A stretch of 36,678 bases of DNA from positions 1-36,678 of the forward strand of contig CABUHI010000016.1 of assembly GCA_902491345.1 (NCBI GenBank), given 5' to 3'. A program made the position numbers and the translations under genes. How positions within the stretch are numbered: position 1 is the first letter of the stretch; each line of letters begins with the position of its first letter. Below are positions 1 through 8,290 of this stretch, one piece after another. The DNA comes from an uncultured Collinsella sp. Its GTDB lineage: Bacteria; Actinomycetota; Coriobacteriia; Coriobacteriales; Coriobacteriaceae. Under the pieces are notes generated by a model. That model was not told the origin of the DNA. It did no database searches and worked only from the letters and a program-made list of their open reading frames with translations.

Positions 1-38
1 CGCACGAGCCGAAGGCCACTTAATGTGGCCTTCGTGCG
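1..38. other. strong hairpin at window edge, upstream of leuS
   Basis: Bases 10-19 pair perfectly with 25-34 (10 bp, loop TTAAT), and 1-4 extend the stem against 35-38 across a bulge. No U-tract follows, so it is not a classical intrinsic terminator as seen. It lies about 70 bases before leuS and could be the end of a leader RNA (T-box leaders are common on aminoacyl-tRNA synthetase genes) or the 3' end of an upstream transcript. The diagnostic T-box sequence is not inside the window, so neither reading can be chosen. Confidence 0.4.
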
Positions 39-106
39 AGCAGGACTGTCCGCAGCAGCGAGTAAAGCCTAGCCGCCCGACCCCAATCAAGTTAAAAGGA
101 GCTGAT

Positions 107-2683
107 ATGTGCGATTGCACAGATCATAAGGACGAGATCCCTGCCTACGACGCGCAGGCCATTGAGTCCAGGTGGATGAAGGCCTGGGAGGACTCTAACC
201 TCTTTGCCGTCGACACCGACGACAGCAAGCCCAAGAAGTATGTGCTCGAGATGTTCCCGTATCCGTCGGGCGACCTGCACATGGGCCACGCGCGCAACTA
301 TACCATCGGCGATGCCATGGCCCGTCAGGCCCGCATGCGCGGCTACGACGTGCTGCATCCCATCGGCTTCGATGCCTTTGGCCTGCCTGCCGAGAACGCC
401 GCCATCAAGCACAACACGCAGGCTGCCGCCTGGACGTATAAGAACATGGACCAGGCGCTCGCCACGATGAAGCGCATGGGCTTCTCCTACGATCTGGATC
501 GCATGGTCAAGACCTGCAGCCCCGACTACTACCGCTGGGGCCAGTGGATCTTTGAGAAGATGTGGGAAAAGGGCCTGGTCTACCGTAAGAAGAACCCGGT
601 CAACTGGTGCCCCACCTGCAAGACCGTTCTGGCTAACGAGCAGGTTACCGAGGGTAAGTGCTGGCGCTGCGGCACCGAGCCCGAGAAGCGCGACCTGGAG
701 CAGTGGTACTATAAGATTACCGAGTACTCCCAGGAGCTGCTCGACGATCTGGAGAAGCTCCCCGGCTGGCCCGAGCGCGTCAAGCAGATGCAGGCCAACT
801 GGATCGGTCGCTCCGAGGGCGCCGAGGTCGACTTTACCCTGTGCGACCAGGATGGCGAGCCCATCGAGGGCGACGAGGGCAAGATCACCGTCTTCACCAC
901 GCGTGCCGATACCCTTTTTGGCGTCTCCTTCTTTGTCCTGGCTCCCGAGTACGCCGGCCTGCACGAGCTCGTCGAGGGCACGGAGTACGAGGAGGCCGTC
1001 ACCAAGATCGTCGAGGACTCCAAGCATATCTCTGCCGTCGAGCGTGCCCAGGGCACCCTCGAGAAGCACGGTGCCTTTACCGGCCGCTACGTGGTGAACC
1101 CGGTCAACGGCGAGAAGGTCCCCGTGTGGGTTGCCGATTATGTCGTTGCCGACTACGGTACCGGTGCCGTCATGGCCGTTCCCTGTGGCGACCAGCGCGA
1201 CTTTGAGTTTGCTCGTAAGTACGACCTGCCGATCGTGCCGATTATCCTGGACGATGACGATCGCGCTGCCGTCGAGGCCAGCGGCGAGACCATCGATACC
1301 TTCCATGCCGAGACCGTCGACTGGGATTGCGCTCACGCTGCCGAGGGCACGCTCGTCCAGTCCGGCAAGTACACCGGCATGCGCGGCGGTAAGCACTCCG
1401 AGGGTGAGGCTGCGATCGTGGCCGACCTCGAGGCCATGGGCTGCGGTCGTCGCAAGGTCGAGTTCCGTCTGCGCGACTGGCTCATTTCCCGTCAGCGTTA
1501 TTGGGGCAACCCCATCCCGGCCATCCACTGCGAGCACTGCGGCATCGTGCCCGTGCCCGAGGATCAGCTGCCGGTGACGCTGCCCGAGAACCTGGACTTG
1601 GGCGCCGGCGAGACCCTCGCCGAGTGCAAGGACTTCTACGAGACCACCTGCCCGGTCTGCGGCCGCCCGGCCAAGCGCGAGACCGATACCATGGACACCT
1701 TCACCTGCTCTAGCTGGTATTACCTGCGCTATACCGATCCGCACAACACCGAGCTGCCCTTCTCTCGCGAGGCCGCCGACCGTTGGATGCCCGTCGATAA
1801 CTACATCGGCGGCATCGAGCACGCCATTCTGCACCTGCTCTACAGCCGTTTCTTTACCAAGGCGCTGCGCGACCTGGGCTTGCTGAGCGTGGACGAGCCC
1901 TTCACCAACCTGCTGTGCCAGGGCATGGTCAAGGACGAGAACGGCGATACCATGTCCAAGTCCAAGGGCAATGTGGTGCCCCCGAGCTCGGTCATCGAAC
2001 CCTACGGTGCCGACACCATGCGTCTGGCGATCTTGTTTATCGCTCCGCCCGAGAAGGACTTCGACTGGGATCCCAAGGCCGTCGAGGGCGCTAACCGCTT
2101 TATCAAGCGCGCCTGGCGTATCGTTTGGCAGCTCGTCCAGTCCGGTGACGCCAACGTGGCCTTCGACAAGTCCGCGCTCGACGAGGTTGCGATGAAGCTC
2201 TATCGCGAGCGTCACCGCACCATCGCCAAGTGCACCGAGGACTTCGATCGCGGCCAGTTCAACACCGCCATCTCGGCCGTCATGGAGCTCGTCAACGCGG
2301 CGAGCGCCTACCTCAACGCCACCGAGGGTACCGCCCGCGACAAGGCGCTGTGCTACGGCGTGGCTAAGGATATCGTGAGCGTCCTTGCCCCCATCTGCCC
2401 GTTCTGGGCCGACGAGCTGTGGCACGAGGCCCTCGGCTGCGAGGGCAACGCCTACACCGCCGCCTGGCCCGAGTTCGACCTGGCCGAGTCCGTTGAGGAC
2501 ACGGTGCAGATCGTCGTCCAGGTGCTCGGCAAGGTCCGCGGCCGCGTCGACGTTGCCCGCGATGCCTCAAATGAGGATATGCAGGCTGCCGCCGAGGTCG
2601 CTGTCGCCAAGTGGCTCGAGGGCAAGACGGTCGTCAAGGCCATCTGCGTGCCCGGCAAGCTGGTCAACCTGGTGGTCAAGTAA
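107..2683 (+). CDS. leuS: leucyl-tRNA synthetase
   Basis: Cytoplasmic class I synthetase that attaches leucine to tRNA-Leu, using ATP. The product is 858 residues, normal for bacterial LeuRS. The ATP-binding HIGH-type motif reads HMGH at residues 58-61 and the KMSKS loop is MSKSK at 616-620. Between them lie a Cys-rich zinc-type module (CPTC...CWRC), the CP1 editing domain with TTRADTLFG, and a second CEHC/CPVC pair. A C-terminal anticodon-binding region follows. The start at 107 is chosen over an in-frame ATG at 23 because AAAGGAG sits at 95-101, five bases ahead, and the protein then begins MCDCTDHKDEIPAYD. The upstream 28 residues have no synthetase character and overlap the hairpin at 1-38. 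It is monocistronic here, closed by a terminator 27 bases after the stop. Confidence 0.97.
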   Translation: MCDCTDHKDEIPAYDAQAIESRWMKAWEDSNLFAVDTDDSKPKKYVLEMFPYPSGDLHMGHARNYTIGDAMARQARMRGYDVLHPIGFDAFGLPAENAAIKHNTQAAAWTYKNMDQALATMKRMGFSYDLDRMVKTCSPDYYRWGQWIFEKMWEKGLVYRKKNPVNWCPTCKTVLANEQVTEGKCWRCGTEPEKRDLEQWYYKITEYSQELLDDLEKLPGWPERVKQMQANWIGRSEGAEVDFTLCDQDGEPIEGDEGKITVFTTRADTLFGVSFFVLAPEYAGLHELVEGTEYEEAVTKIVEDSKHISAVERAQGTLEKHGAFTGRYVVNPVNGEKVPVWVADYVVADYGTGAVMAVPCGDQRDFEFARKYDLPIVPIILDDDDRAAVEASGETIDTFHAETVDWDCAHAAEGTLVQSGKYTGMRGGKHSEGEAAIVADLEAMGCGRRKVEFRLRDWLISRQRYWGNPIPAIHCEHCGIVPVPEDQLPVTLPENLDLGAGETLAECKDFYETTCPVCGRPAKRETDTMDTFTCSSWYYLRYTDPHNTELPFSREAADRWMPVDNYIGGIEHAILHLLYSRFFTKALRDLGLLSVDEPFTNLLCQGMVKDENGDTMSKSKGNVVPPSSVIEPYGADTMRLAILFIAPPEKDFDWDPKAVEGANRFIKRAWRIVWQLVQSGDANVAFDKSALDEVAMKLYRERHRTIAKCTEDFDRGQFNTAISAVMELVNAASAYLNATEGTARDKALCYGVAKDIVSVLAPICPFWADELWHEALGCEGNAYTAAWPEFDLAESVEDTVQIVVQVLGKVRGRVDVARDASNEDMQAAAEVAVAKWLEGKTVVKAICVPGKLVNLVVK

Positions 2684-2709
2684 GCACTGCGCGCTTAACT
2701 GGCGCATAA

Positions 2710-2754
2710 AAGACGAGGGGCGATCCGGTTGGGTCGTCCCTCGTCTTGTGTTTT
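2710..2754. terminator. bidirectional intrinsic terminator between leuS and lipoprotein gene
   Basis: A 14-bp stem (2710-2723 with 2734-2747, one G-U pair) with a 10-base loop is followed by GTGTTTT on the + strand. On the minus strand the same stem is followed by TTTTAT. It can therefore end leuS transcripts and those of the convergent lipoprotein gene, whose stop codon is 34 bases away. Confidence 0.85.
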
Positions 2755-2787
2755 ATGCCCTGCTTAGTCAGCGCGTCGCACCTTCTT

Positions 2788-3360
2788 CTATGGGATGTGT
2801 ACCAGGTCCCTAAAGTAAACGTTGCCCGTTGCCTCTTCGAACATCCAAATGTTGAGGTAGATGTCGTTGAGGTCGTTGTTCACATCAAAGTCCGGATCGT
2901 CGAAGGTGCCCACAAAGGTGAGCATGGCGCGCGTTTCTTCTCCGGCGGCGACCGGTTGGCGCATGCGTGCGTCGCGGGCCTTACCGTTGACGTAGGCATA
3001 TGAGTCCACATCGCCAAACATCATGTCGACACCGGTGTTGTTGGACACCGTAAAGACGAGCGCGGCGTCCCCGTAGCCGTCGGTGTCCTTGCCCACGCAG
3101 GTAACATGGACGTTCTCGTCTGCCTCAAGGTCGATGGGGAACTGTTCTTGGGAATCGGGACCCAAGCTCTGGGGATCGACGATGTCCTCGTCTATTTTGT
3201 TGAAGCTCGCCGGGGGTTCGGTTTTCTCGATGGCTTTGGTGCTGCCAAGATCCGGTTCGCATGTTCCGGTTTTGCTGTTCGTTTTGCCACAGCCCACGAG
3301 GGTCAACGAGCACGTTGCGATGGCGAGCGCAGTCATGCAGAGGGTGCCTAGGCGTTTCAT
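2788..3360 (-). CDS. putative lipoprotein, unknown function
   Basis: The 190-residue product has a classic lipoprotein signal: positively charged MKR, a hydrophobic stretch at about 9-22, and a lipobox LVGC with the acylated Cys at residue 24. It should be anchored to the outer face of the cytoplasmic membrane. After a polar linker (about 25-85) comes a region of about 100 residues with alternating beta-type sequence (VHVTCVGK..ALVFTVSNNTG...YAYVNGKARD), suggestive of the immunoglobulin-like DUF4352/DUF5067 folds of Gram-positive lipoproteins; that assignment is inference. A strong AAGGAGG lies five bases ahead of the ATG. It is the only minus-strand gene in the first 30 kb and appears to be a single-gene unit converging on leuS. 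No function can be deduced. Confidence 0.85.
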   Translation of the reverse strand: MKRLGTLCMTALAIATCSLTLVGCGKTNSKTGTCEPDLGSTKAIEKTEPPASFNKIDEDIVDPQSLGPDSQEQFPIDLEADENVHVTCVGKDTDGYGDAALVFTVSNNTGVDMMFGDVDSYAYVNGKARDARMRQPVAAGEETRAMLTFVGTFDDPDFDVNNDLNDIYLNIWMFEEATGNVYFRDLVHIP

Positions 3361-3622
3361 GGGTGCCTCCTTACCGTAAAGGATCTCGAAAGGTTCGTCG
3401 TTGCGCGACTTGCTGGCTGGCTTGTTGCAGAATGCCCCTTAACGTAAGTCTGATCGATAGGGGCTCGGGGAGGAATGCCCTTGGGGTCCGAACGGGCCTG
3501 TGGATTGGGACGCATGGCCCGTTCTTGGACCCTCGGACGTTTGCCTCATGGAGTCTTTAGTCCAATTGTCCTATTCTTGTGGAGAAGCTGTGCGCACGCT
3601 GACCTGCAGATTCGTACTGTGC
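3361..3622. other. intergenic region between divergent lipoprotein gene and rimP operon
   Basis: The 369-base gap between the two genes holds the rimP promoter and leader terminator at its right end (listed separately). In the rest I see no credible coding sequence. An in-frame extension of rimP back to 3475 crosses the promoter and terminator and is not credible. A two-part inverted repeat occupies 3484-3533: GGGTCC/GGACCC outside and AACGGGCC/GGCCCGTT inside (3491-3498 with 3516-3523). Two near-copies of GAATGCCC lie near 3431 and 3473. I could not identify the lipoprotein promoter with confidence. Confidence 0.5.
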
Positions 3623-3651
3623 TTGCACGTTTCCGCAGCTATTGGTATAGT
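3623..3651 (+). promoter_or_regulatory. sigma-A-type promoter of the rimP-nusA-infB operon
   Basis: TTGCAC at 3623-3628 and TATAGT at 3646-3651 are separated by exactly 17 bases, and TGG directly before the -10 makes it an extended -10 element. Transcription should begin near 3657-3659, about 20 bases before the leader terminator. This is one of the best promoter matches in the window. Confidence 0.78.
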
Positions 3652-3677
3652 TTGCTTGCAAATGAAGTTGTAATTGA

Positions 3678-3709
3678 AAGAAGTGGGGTTTCGGCCCCGC
3701 TTCTTTTTT
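3678..3709 (+). terminator. leader terminator (attenuator candidate) before rimP
   Basis: An 11-bp stem (3678-3688 with 3695-3705, one T-G pair) with a 6-base loop is followed by an unbroken T run to 3709. It lies between the rimP promoter and the rimP start, ending about 20 bases before it. It must therefore be read through for the operon to be expressed, which suggests attenuation. The tiny frame ATG AAG TTG TAA at 3662-3673 sits in the leader but has no ribosome-binding site. Confidence 0.8.
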
Positions 3710-3729
3710 GTATGGATGGAGGTGCCGCA

Positions 3730-4224
3730 ATGGTCAAGACCAAGACCGAGCAGGCGATCATCGACGCGCTCGAGGCCGTCGCTCCCCAGCACGATGTCGA
3801 CATCGTCGACGTCGAGCTCGTGGGTGCCACCAAGGCCCCCTGCGTGCGCGTGCGTATCGAGGGTGCCGAGGGTCAGAGCCTGTCGCTCAACGACGTCACG
3901 GCCAACACCAAGTGGGTCGGCGATGTGATTGAGGAGCTCGACCCCATCTCCTCGAGCTATACGCTCGAGGTGTCGAGCCCGGGTATGGCGCGCCCGCTGC
4001 GCCGCCCGAGTGACTTTGCCCGCTTTGTGGGCGAGAACTGTGAGCTCACCTCCACCGCCACCGAGGGCCGTCGCAAGTACGCCGGCAAGATTGCCGCCGC
4101 CACCGAGACGAACGTGACCCTCGAGCTCGAGGACGGCGAGTCCGTTACCCTCGATTTCTCTGATGTTAAAAAGTGCAAGTTGAAGCCCACCTACGACTTC
4201 AAGCCCGCGAAGGAAGGAAAGTAA
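3730..4224 (+). CDS. rimP: ribosome maturation factor RimP
   Basis: RimP (DUF150 family) assists assembly of the 30S ribosomal subunit. The 164-residue protein shows the family layout: an N-terminal alpha/beta domain with the sequence DIVDVELVGATKAPCVRVRI and the SYTLEVSSPGMARPLRRPSDF signature at its end, then an SH3-like C-terminal domain (KYAGKIAAATETNVTLELEDG). The start at 3730 is preferred because GGAGG lies at 3717-3721. An in-frame ATG at 3712 falls directly after the terminator T run without a binding site. It is the first gene of the operon and its stop is one base from the nusA start, the standard rimP-nusA pairing. Confidence 0.95.
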   Translation: MVKTKTEQAIIDALEAVAPQHDVDIVDVELVGATKAPCVRVRIEGAEGQSLSLNDVTANTKWVGDVIEELDPISSSYTLEVSSPGMARPLRRPSDFARFVGENCELTSTATEGRRKYAGKIAAATETNVTLELEDGESVTLDFSDVKKCKLKPTYDFKPAKEGK

Positions 4225-4225
4225 G

Positions 4226-5473
4226 ATGGCAGCATCCGACATGATGTCCGCCCTGATGGAGCTTTGCCAGGAGAAGCACATCGACCAGCTCTACCTGATC
4301 GACCGCCTGGAGCAGTCGCTTGCCAAGAGCTATGCCGAGATCCTGCATCTTGAGTGGGGCGCCAAGGTGACCATCGACCGCACCACCGGCAAGATCTACG
4401 TCTACCGCCTGGAGCCGATCGACGATTCCATGGACGAGGAGGGCAACTTCACCGAGTTCGAGGAGATCGACGTCACTCCCAAGAACACGAGCCGCATCGC
4501 TGCCCAGCACGCCAAGGCCGAGATCAACGCCATCGTGCGTAACTCCGCCCGCGAGCAGATCTACGAGGAGTTCTCCGGCCGCATCGGTGACCTCATCAGC
4601 GGTACCGTGCTGCAGTCCACGCCCGACTTCACGATCGTCAAGATCCGCGAGGGCGTCGAGGCCGAGCTGCCGCACTTCGATCAGCGTCGTTACGAGAACG
4701 AGCGCAACGAGCGCCCGATGGGCGAGCGCTACCTGCACAACCAGCACATCAAGGCCGTGATCATCGACGTTCGCGACCCCAACTCCAACCTGCAGCCGGT
4801 TCGTGGCGAGCACAGCCGTCCGCCGATTGTCATCTCCCGTACCCACCCCGAGCTCATGCGTCGTCTGTTTGAGCAGGAGGTGCCCGAGATCTATGAGGGC
4901 ACCGTCCAGATCAAGTCGATCGCCCGCGAGCCCGGCCAGCGCTCCAAGGTCGCCGTCCACTCGCTCGATGACCGTCTGGATCCCGTGGGCGCCTGCGTCG
5001 GCCCCAAGGGCAGCCGTGTTCGCGCTGTCGTGGGCGAGCTCCGTGGCGAGCGCGTCGACGTCATCCTTTGGGATGCCGATCCTGCCGTCTACGTCGCCAA
5101 CGCCCTGTCGCCCGCCAAGGTCACCCGCGTCCTCATCGACGAGGAGAAGGCCTACGCCGGCGTCATCGTGCCCGACGACCAGCTGTCCCTCGCCATCGGC
5201 AAGGAGGGCCAGAACGCCCGCCTCGCCGCGCGCCTGACCGGCTGGCACATCGACATCAAGTCCGAGACGCTTGCCGCCGACATCCTCAAGAACGTTCCCG
5301 TTCACGAGGAGCCCGCCGCCGACCTGATCGGTGACGAGGAGGACGAGGACGTCCGCCGCTGCGAGTACGTGTCCGAGGACGGCATCCAGTGCCGCAACCA
5401 GGCTCGTCCCGGCTCCCGTTTCTGCGGTGTTCATGACACCGACGCCTTCGATGATGCGGAGGATCTGATCTAG
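4226..5473 (+). CDS. nusA: transcription elongation/termination factor NusA with extra Cys/His tail
   Basis: NusA binds RNA polymerase and nascent RNA and modulates pausing, termination and antitermination. The 415-residue protein has the RNA-polymerase-binding N-terminal domain (1 to about 130), an S1 domain (about 135-200), and tandem KH domains with GPKG near residue 258 and IGKEGQN near 324. It lacks the acidic repeats of proteobacterial NusA. Instead, after an acidic linker (about 355-376), it ends with a module holding C379, C389, C400 and H403 (C-x9-C-x10-C-x2-H) and an acidic end. This looks like a small zinc-binding finger; that is inference. The rimP stop and nusA start are one base apart. 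The ylxR and ylxQ genes often found between nusA and infB are absent. Confidence 0.96.
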   Translation: MAASDMMSALMELCQEKHIDQLYLIDRLEQSLAKSYAEILHLEWGAKVTIDRTTGKIYVYRLEPIDDSMDEEGNFTEFEEIDVTPKNTSRIAAQHAKAEINAIVRNSAREQIYEEFSGRIGDLISGTVLQSTPDFTIVKIREGVEAELPHFDQRRYENERNERPMGERYLHNQHIKAVIIDVRDPNSNLQPVRGEHSRPPIVISRTHPELMRRLFEQEVPEIYEGTVQIKSIAREPGQRSKVAVHSLDDRLDPVGACVGPKGSRVRAVVGELRGERVDVILWDADPAVYVANALSPAKVTRVLIDEEKAYAGVIVPDDQLSLAIGKEGQNARLAARLTGWHIDIKSETLAADILKNVPVHEEPAADLIGDEEDEDVRRCEYVSEDGIQCRNQARPGSRFCGVHDTDAFDDAEDLI

Positions 5474-5481
5474 CGCGCGGT

Positions 5482-5543
5482 CGCGCCGGGCGGGTCCCGG
5501 CGCGTCTCCCACGCTCGTTCAGTCTCTAGGCACCCAAGGTGCC
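5482..5543 (+). other. two hairpins in the nusA-infB gap
   Basis: The first stem is a perfect 9-bp CGCGCCGGG/CCCGGCGCG (5482-5490 with 5496-5504, loop CGGGT). The second is GGCACC/GGTGCC (5529-5534 with 5538-5543, loop CAA). It ends ten bases before the infB ribosome-binding region. Neither is followed by a T run, so they look like mRNA structure, processing or stability elements rather than terminators. Confidence 0.55.
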
Positions 5544-5564
5544 AGAAAGGGTAGGTGAAGTCAT

Positions 5565-8279
5565 ATGGCAAAAGTCCGTGTGTCCACCCTGGCCAAAGAG
5601 TTCGGCATGACCTCCAAGGAACTGATGGGTCATCTCGCCGATATGAAGATTCCCGCTAAGTCCGCTTCCTCCACCCTGGAGGACGCCTACGTTGCCATGG
5701 TCCGCAAGCAGCTCGCCTCGGTGATCGAGGCCCGCGCCCAGGAAGTCGAGGCCGCCAAGCAGGCCGAGGAGCAGGCAGCTGCCGCCGAGGAGGCCGCACG
5801 CGCCGCCGAGGCCGAGCGCGAGCGCATCGCCGCCGAGAAGGCCCGCGAGGAGGAGCGTCGCCAGTTTGCCGCAGCCCAGGCTGCCGAGGAGGCTGCCCGC
5901 GCCGAGGCCGAGGCCAAGAAGAAGGCCGAGCAGGAGCGCCTTGCCCGCGAGAAGGAGGAGGCTGCCCGCGAGGCCCAGCGCCGCGCCGTTCCCGCTTCCG
6001 ACTCCGGTTCGCGTTTCCGTTCGCTGCTCGACCAGATCGCCGCACAGGAGACCGTGCTCAAGGAGAAGAAGGACGCCGAGGACAAGGCCAAGGCCGAGCG
6101 CGCCGCCGAGCGCGGTAACCGTCGTGGCGGCAACAACGACCGCCGCGGTGGCCGTCGTAACGATCGCAACGCTTCCGACAACAACTCCGAGCGCAACGCC
6201 TCCGAGAGCCGTCCGCACAGCCATCGCACCAACGCCAGCAACAACGTCGCTGCCGGCATGGACTTCCCCAACCCCGACAAGCAGGGCAAGGGCAAGAAGC
6301 GCAAGGGCGGTCACAACAACGAAGAGGACCACTACAGCCGCATGGCTCGCGAGGCCGAGGAGTACAGCCGCGAGAAGGTGCTCGAGGAGGCTCGTGCCGC
6401 CGTCGAGGAGGCCTCTCGCGAGTCCACCGGTCGCCGCAAGAAGCGCAAGGAGAAGCGCGAGCGCGAGGCTGCCAAGGCTCAGGAGGAGCGCAAGATAGAG
6501 GAGGCGCTGGCCCAGGGCGTGAACCCCGAGGAGCTCGATGCCATCAAGGTCTCCCAGGGCGTTACCGTCCAGGAGCTTGCCGAGGCGCTCGACGTTCCGG
6601 CCAACGACATCATCAAGCGCCTGTTCCTGCTGGGTACGCCGCTCACGATGACGCAGTCCATGTCCGACGACCTTGTCGAGCTCGTTGCCGACGACCTGGG
6701 CCGTCAGATCAAGATCATCACCCCCGAGGAGGAGAACACCTTCTCGTTCTACGACGATCCCGCCGACCTTAAGCCGCGCGCCCCGGTCGTCACCGTCATG
6801 GGCCACGTTGACCACGGCAAGACGTCGCTGCTCGACGCCATCCGTCACACCGGCGTTGCTGCCGGCGAGGCGGGCGGCATTACGCAGGCCATCGGCGCTT
6901 CGCAGGTCATGATCAACGACCGCAAGATCACCTTTATCGATACCCCGGGTCACGCCACCTTTACGGCCATGCGTGCCCGTGGCGCCAAGGTGACCGACAT
7001 CGTCATTCTGATCGTGGCCGCCGACGACGGCGTCATGCCCCAGACCGTCGAGTCGATCAACCACGCCAAGGCTGCCGGCGTACCCATCGTCGTTGCCGTC
7101 AACAAGATCGATAAGCCCGGCGCCAACCCCGACCGTGTGCGTCAGGAGCTCACCGAGTACGGCGTCATCCCCGAGGAGTGGGGCGGACAGAACATGTTCG
7201 TCAACATCTCGGCCAAGCAGAAGATCGGTATCGACGACCTTCTGGAGACCGTGCTGCTTCAGGCCGACGTGCTCGAGCTCAAGGCCAACCCGGACACCTT
7301 TGCCTCCGGCAACGTCCTCGAGGCCAAGCTCGACAAGGGGCGCGGCTCGGTCGCTACCGTGCTCGTGACCCGCGGTACCCTGCACGTGGGCGATACGCTG
7401 GTCGCCGGTCTTACCTACGGCCGCGTCCGCGCCATGCTCGACCCCAAGGGCCGCGCCGTCACCGAGGCCGGTCCTTCCGACGCTGTCGAGATCCTGGGCC
7501 TGCAGTCCGTGCCCAACGCCGGTGACGAGTTCCGCGTGTTCGAGGACGAGCGCGAGGCTCGCGCCCTTGCCGACGAGCGTTCGCTCAAGGCCCGTATCGA
7601 GGAGCAGAGCCGCGTCAAGCACGTCACGCTCGAGAACCTCTTCGAGACCATCGCCGACGCCGAGGTCAAGGAGCTCAACCTGATCATCAAGGCCGACGTC
7701 CAGGGTTCCATCGAGGCCCTTCAGGACTCGCTCGACAAGATGGATCAGTCCGAGGTCCGCATCAACACGATCCACTCCGCCGTTGGCGCCATCAACGAGA
7801 CCGACGTCGTCCTGGCCGACGCCTCCAACGCCATCATCATCGGCTTTGGCGTCCGTCCCGACGGTAAGGCCCGCTCCGCCGCTGAGCGCGAGGGCGTCGA
7901 GATCCGTTGCTACGACGTCATCTACAAGTGCCTCGAGGAGCTCGACGCCGCCCGTATCGGCATGCTTAAGCCAACCGAGGTCGAGGTCGCCACGGGTACC
8001 GCGACCGTCCTGGACACCTTCAAGGTGCCCAAAGTCGGTATCGCCGCCGGTGTCCGCGTCGAAGAGGGCGAGATCGCCGCGACCGATTCCGTGCGCCTGG
8101 TGCGCGACGGTATCGTGGTCTTCAACGGCAAGATCGCCTCGATGCGCCACTACAAGGACGAGGCCAAGAGCCTCAAGAGCGGTTCCGAGGGCGGCATTGG
8201 CCTGGAGAACTTCCAGGACATCAAGCCTGGCGACCAGATCGAGGGTTACCGTATCGACCAGATTGCCCGTACCGAGTAG
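5565..8279 (+). CDS. infB: translation initiation factor IF-2
   Basis: GTPase that delivers initiator tRNA to the 30S subunit and promotes subunit joining. At 904 residues it is the long form usual in Actinobacteria. An IF2_N domain (MAKVRVSTLAKEFGMTSKEL, residues 1-50) is followed by about 270 residues rich in Ala, Glu, Arg and Lys with several Asn/Arg/Gly patches. A second IF2_N domain lies at about 330-380. The G domain shows GHVDHGKT at 413-420, DTPGH at 459-463 and NKID at 513-516. Domains II to IV complete the protein. AGGTG lies seven bases ahead of the ATG. The low-complexity N-terminal region is expected to be flexible and is the part most likely to vary between strains. Confidence 0.97.
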   Translation: MAKVRVSTLAKEFGMTSKELMGHLADMKIPAKSASSTLEDAYVAMVRKQLASVIEARAQEVEAAKQAEEQAAAAEEAARAAEAERERIAAEKAREEERRQFAAAQAAEEAARAEAEAKKKAEQERLAREKEEAAREAQRRAVPASDSGSRFRSLLDQIAAQETVLKEKKDAEDKAKAERAAERGNRRGGNNDRRGGRRNDRNASDNNSERNASESRPHSHRTNASNNVAAGMDFPNPDKQGKGKKRKGGHNNEEDHYSRMAREAEEYSREKVLEEARAAVEEASRESTGRRKKRKEKREREAAKAQEERKIEEALAQGVNPEELDAIKVSQGVTVQELAEALDVPANDIIKRLFLLGTPLTMTQSMSDDLVELVADDLGRQIKIITPEEENTFSFYDDPADLKPRAPVVTVMGHVDHGKTSLLDAIRHTGVAAGEAGGITQAIGASQVMINDRKITFIDTPGHATFTAMRARGAKVTDIVILIVAADDGVMPQTVESINHAKAAGVPIVVAVNKIDKPGANPDRVRQELTEYGVIPEEWGGQNMFVNISAKQKIGIDDLLETVLLQADVLELKANPDTFASGNVLEAKLDKGRGSVATVLVTRGTLHVGDTLVAGLTYGRVRAMLDPKGRAVTEAGPSDAVEILGLQSVPNAGDEFRVFEDEREARALADERSLKARIEEQSRVKHVTLENLFETIADAEVKELNLIIKADVQGSIEALQDSLDKMDQSEVRINTIHSAVGAINETDVVLADASNAIIIGFGVRPDGKARSAAEREGVEIRCYDVIYKCLEELDAARIGMLKPTEVEVATGTATVLDTFKVPKVGIAAGVRVEEGEIAATDSVRLVRDGIVVFNGKIASMRHYKDEAKSLKSGSEGGIGLENFQDIKPGDQIEGYRIDQIARTE

Positions 8280-8290
8280 GGGGTAGCGCT

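Noticed and set aside
1..106. T-box riboswitch for leuS
   Set aside because: Only a hairpin is visible; the conserved T-box sequence and specifier loop would lie outside the window, so it cannot be called.
92..2425. 777-codon open frame antisense to leuS
   Set aside because: High GC and strong codon bias create long antisense frames. The translation is low-complexity (Gly, Val, Leu, Asp rich) with no domain, and leuS is certain.
3475..3729. N-terminal extension of RimP
   Set aside because: It would read through the promoter and the leader terminator and has no ribosome-binding site; RimP homology begins at the ATG at 3730.
5750..6480. Repetitive GCC/GAG-rich DNA in infB as a repeat element
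   Set aside because: It encodes the flexible Ala/Glu/Arg region normal for long actinobacterial IF-2 and contains no exact tandem unit.
5526..8150. 874-codon open frame antisense to infB
   Set aside because: Shadow of infB codon bias with repetitive Leu/Gly/Ala runs opposite the Glu/Ala/Arg region; no ribosome-binding site or domain.
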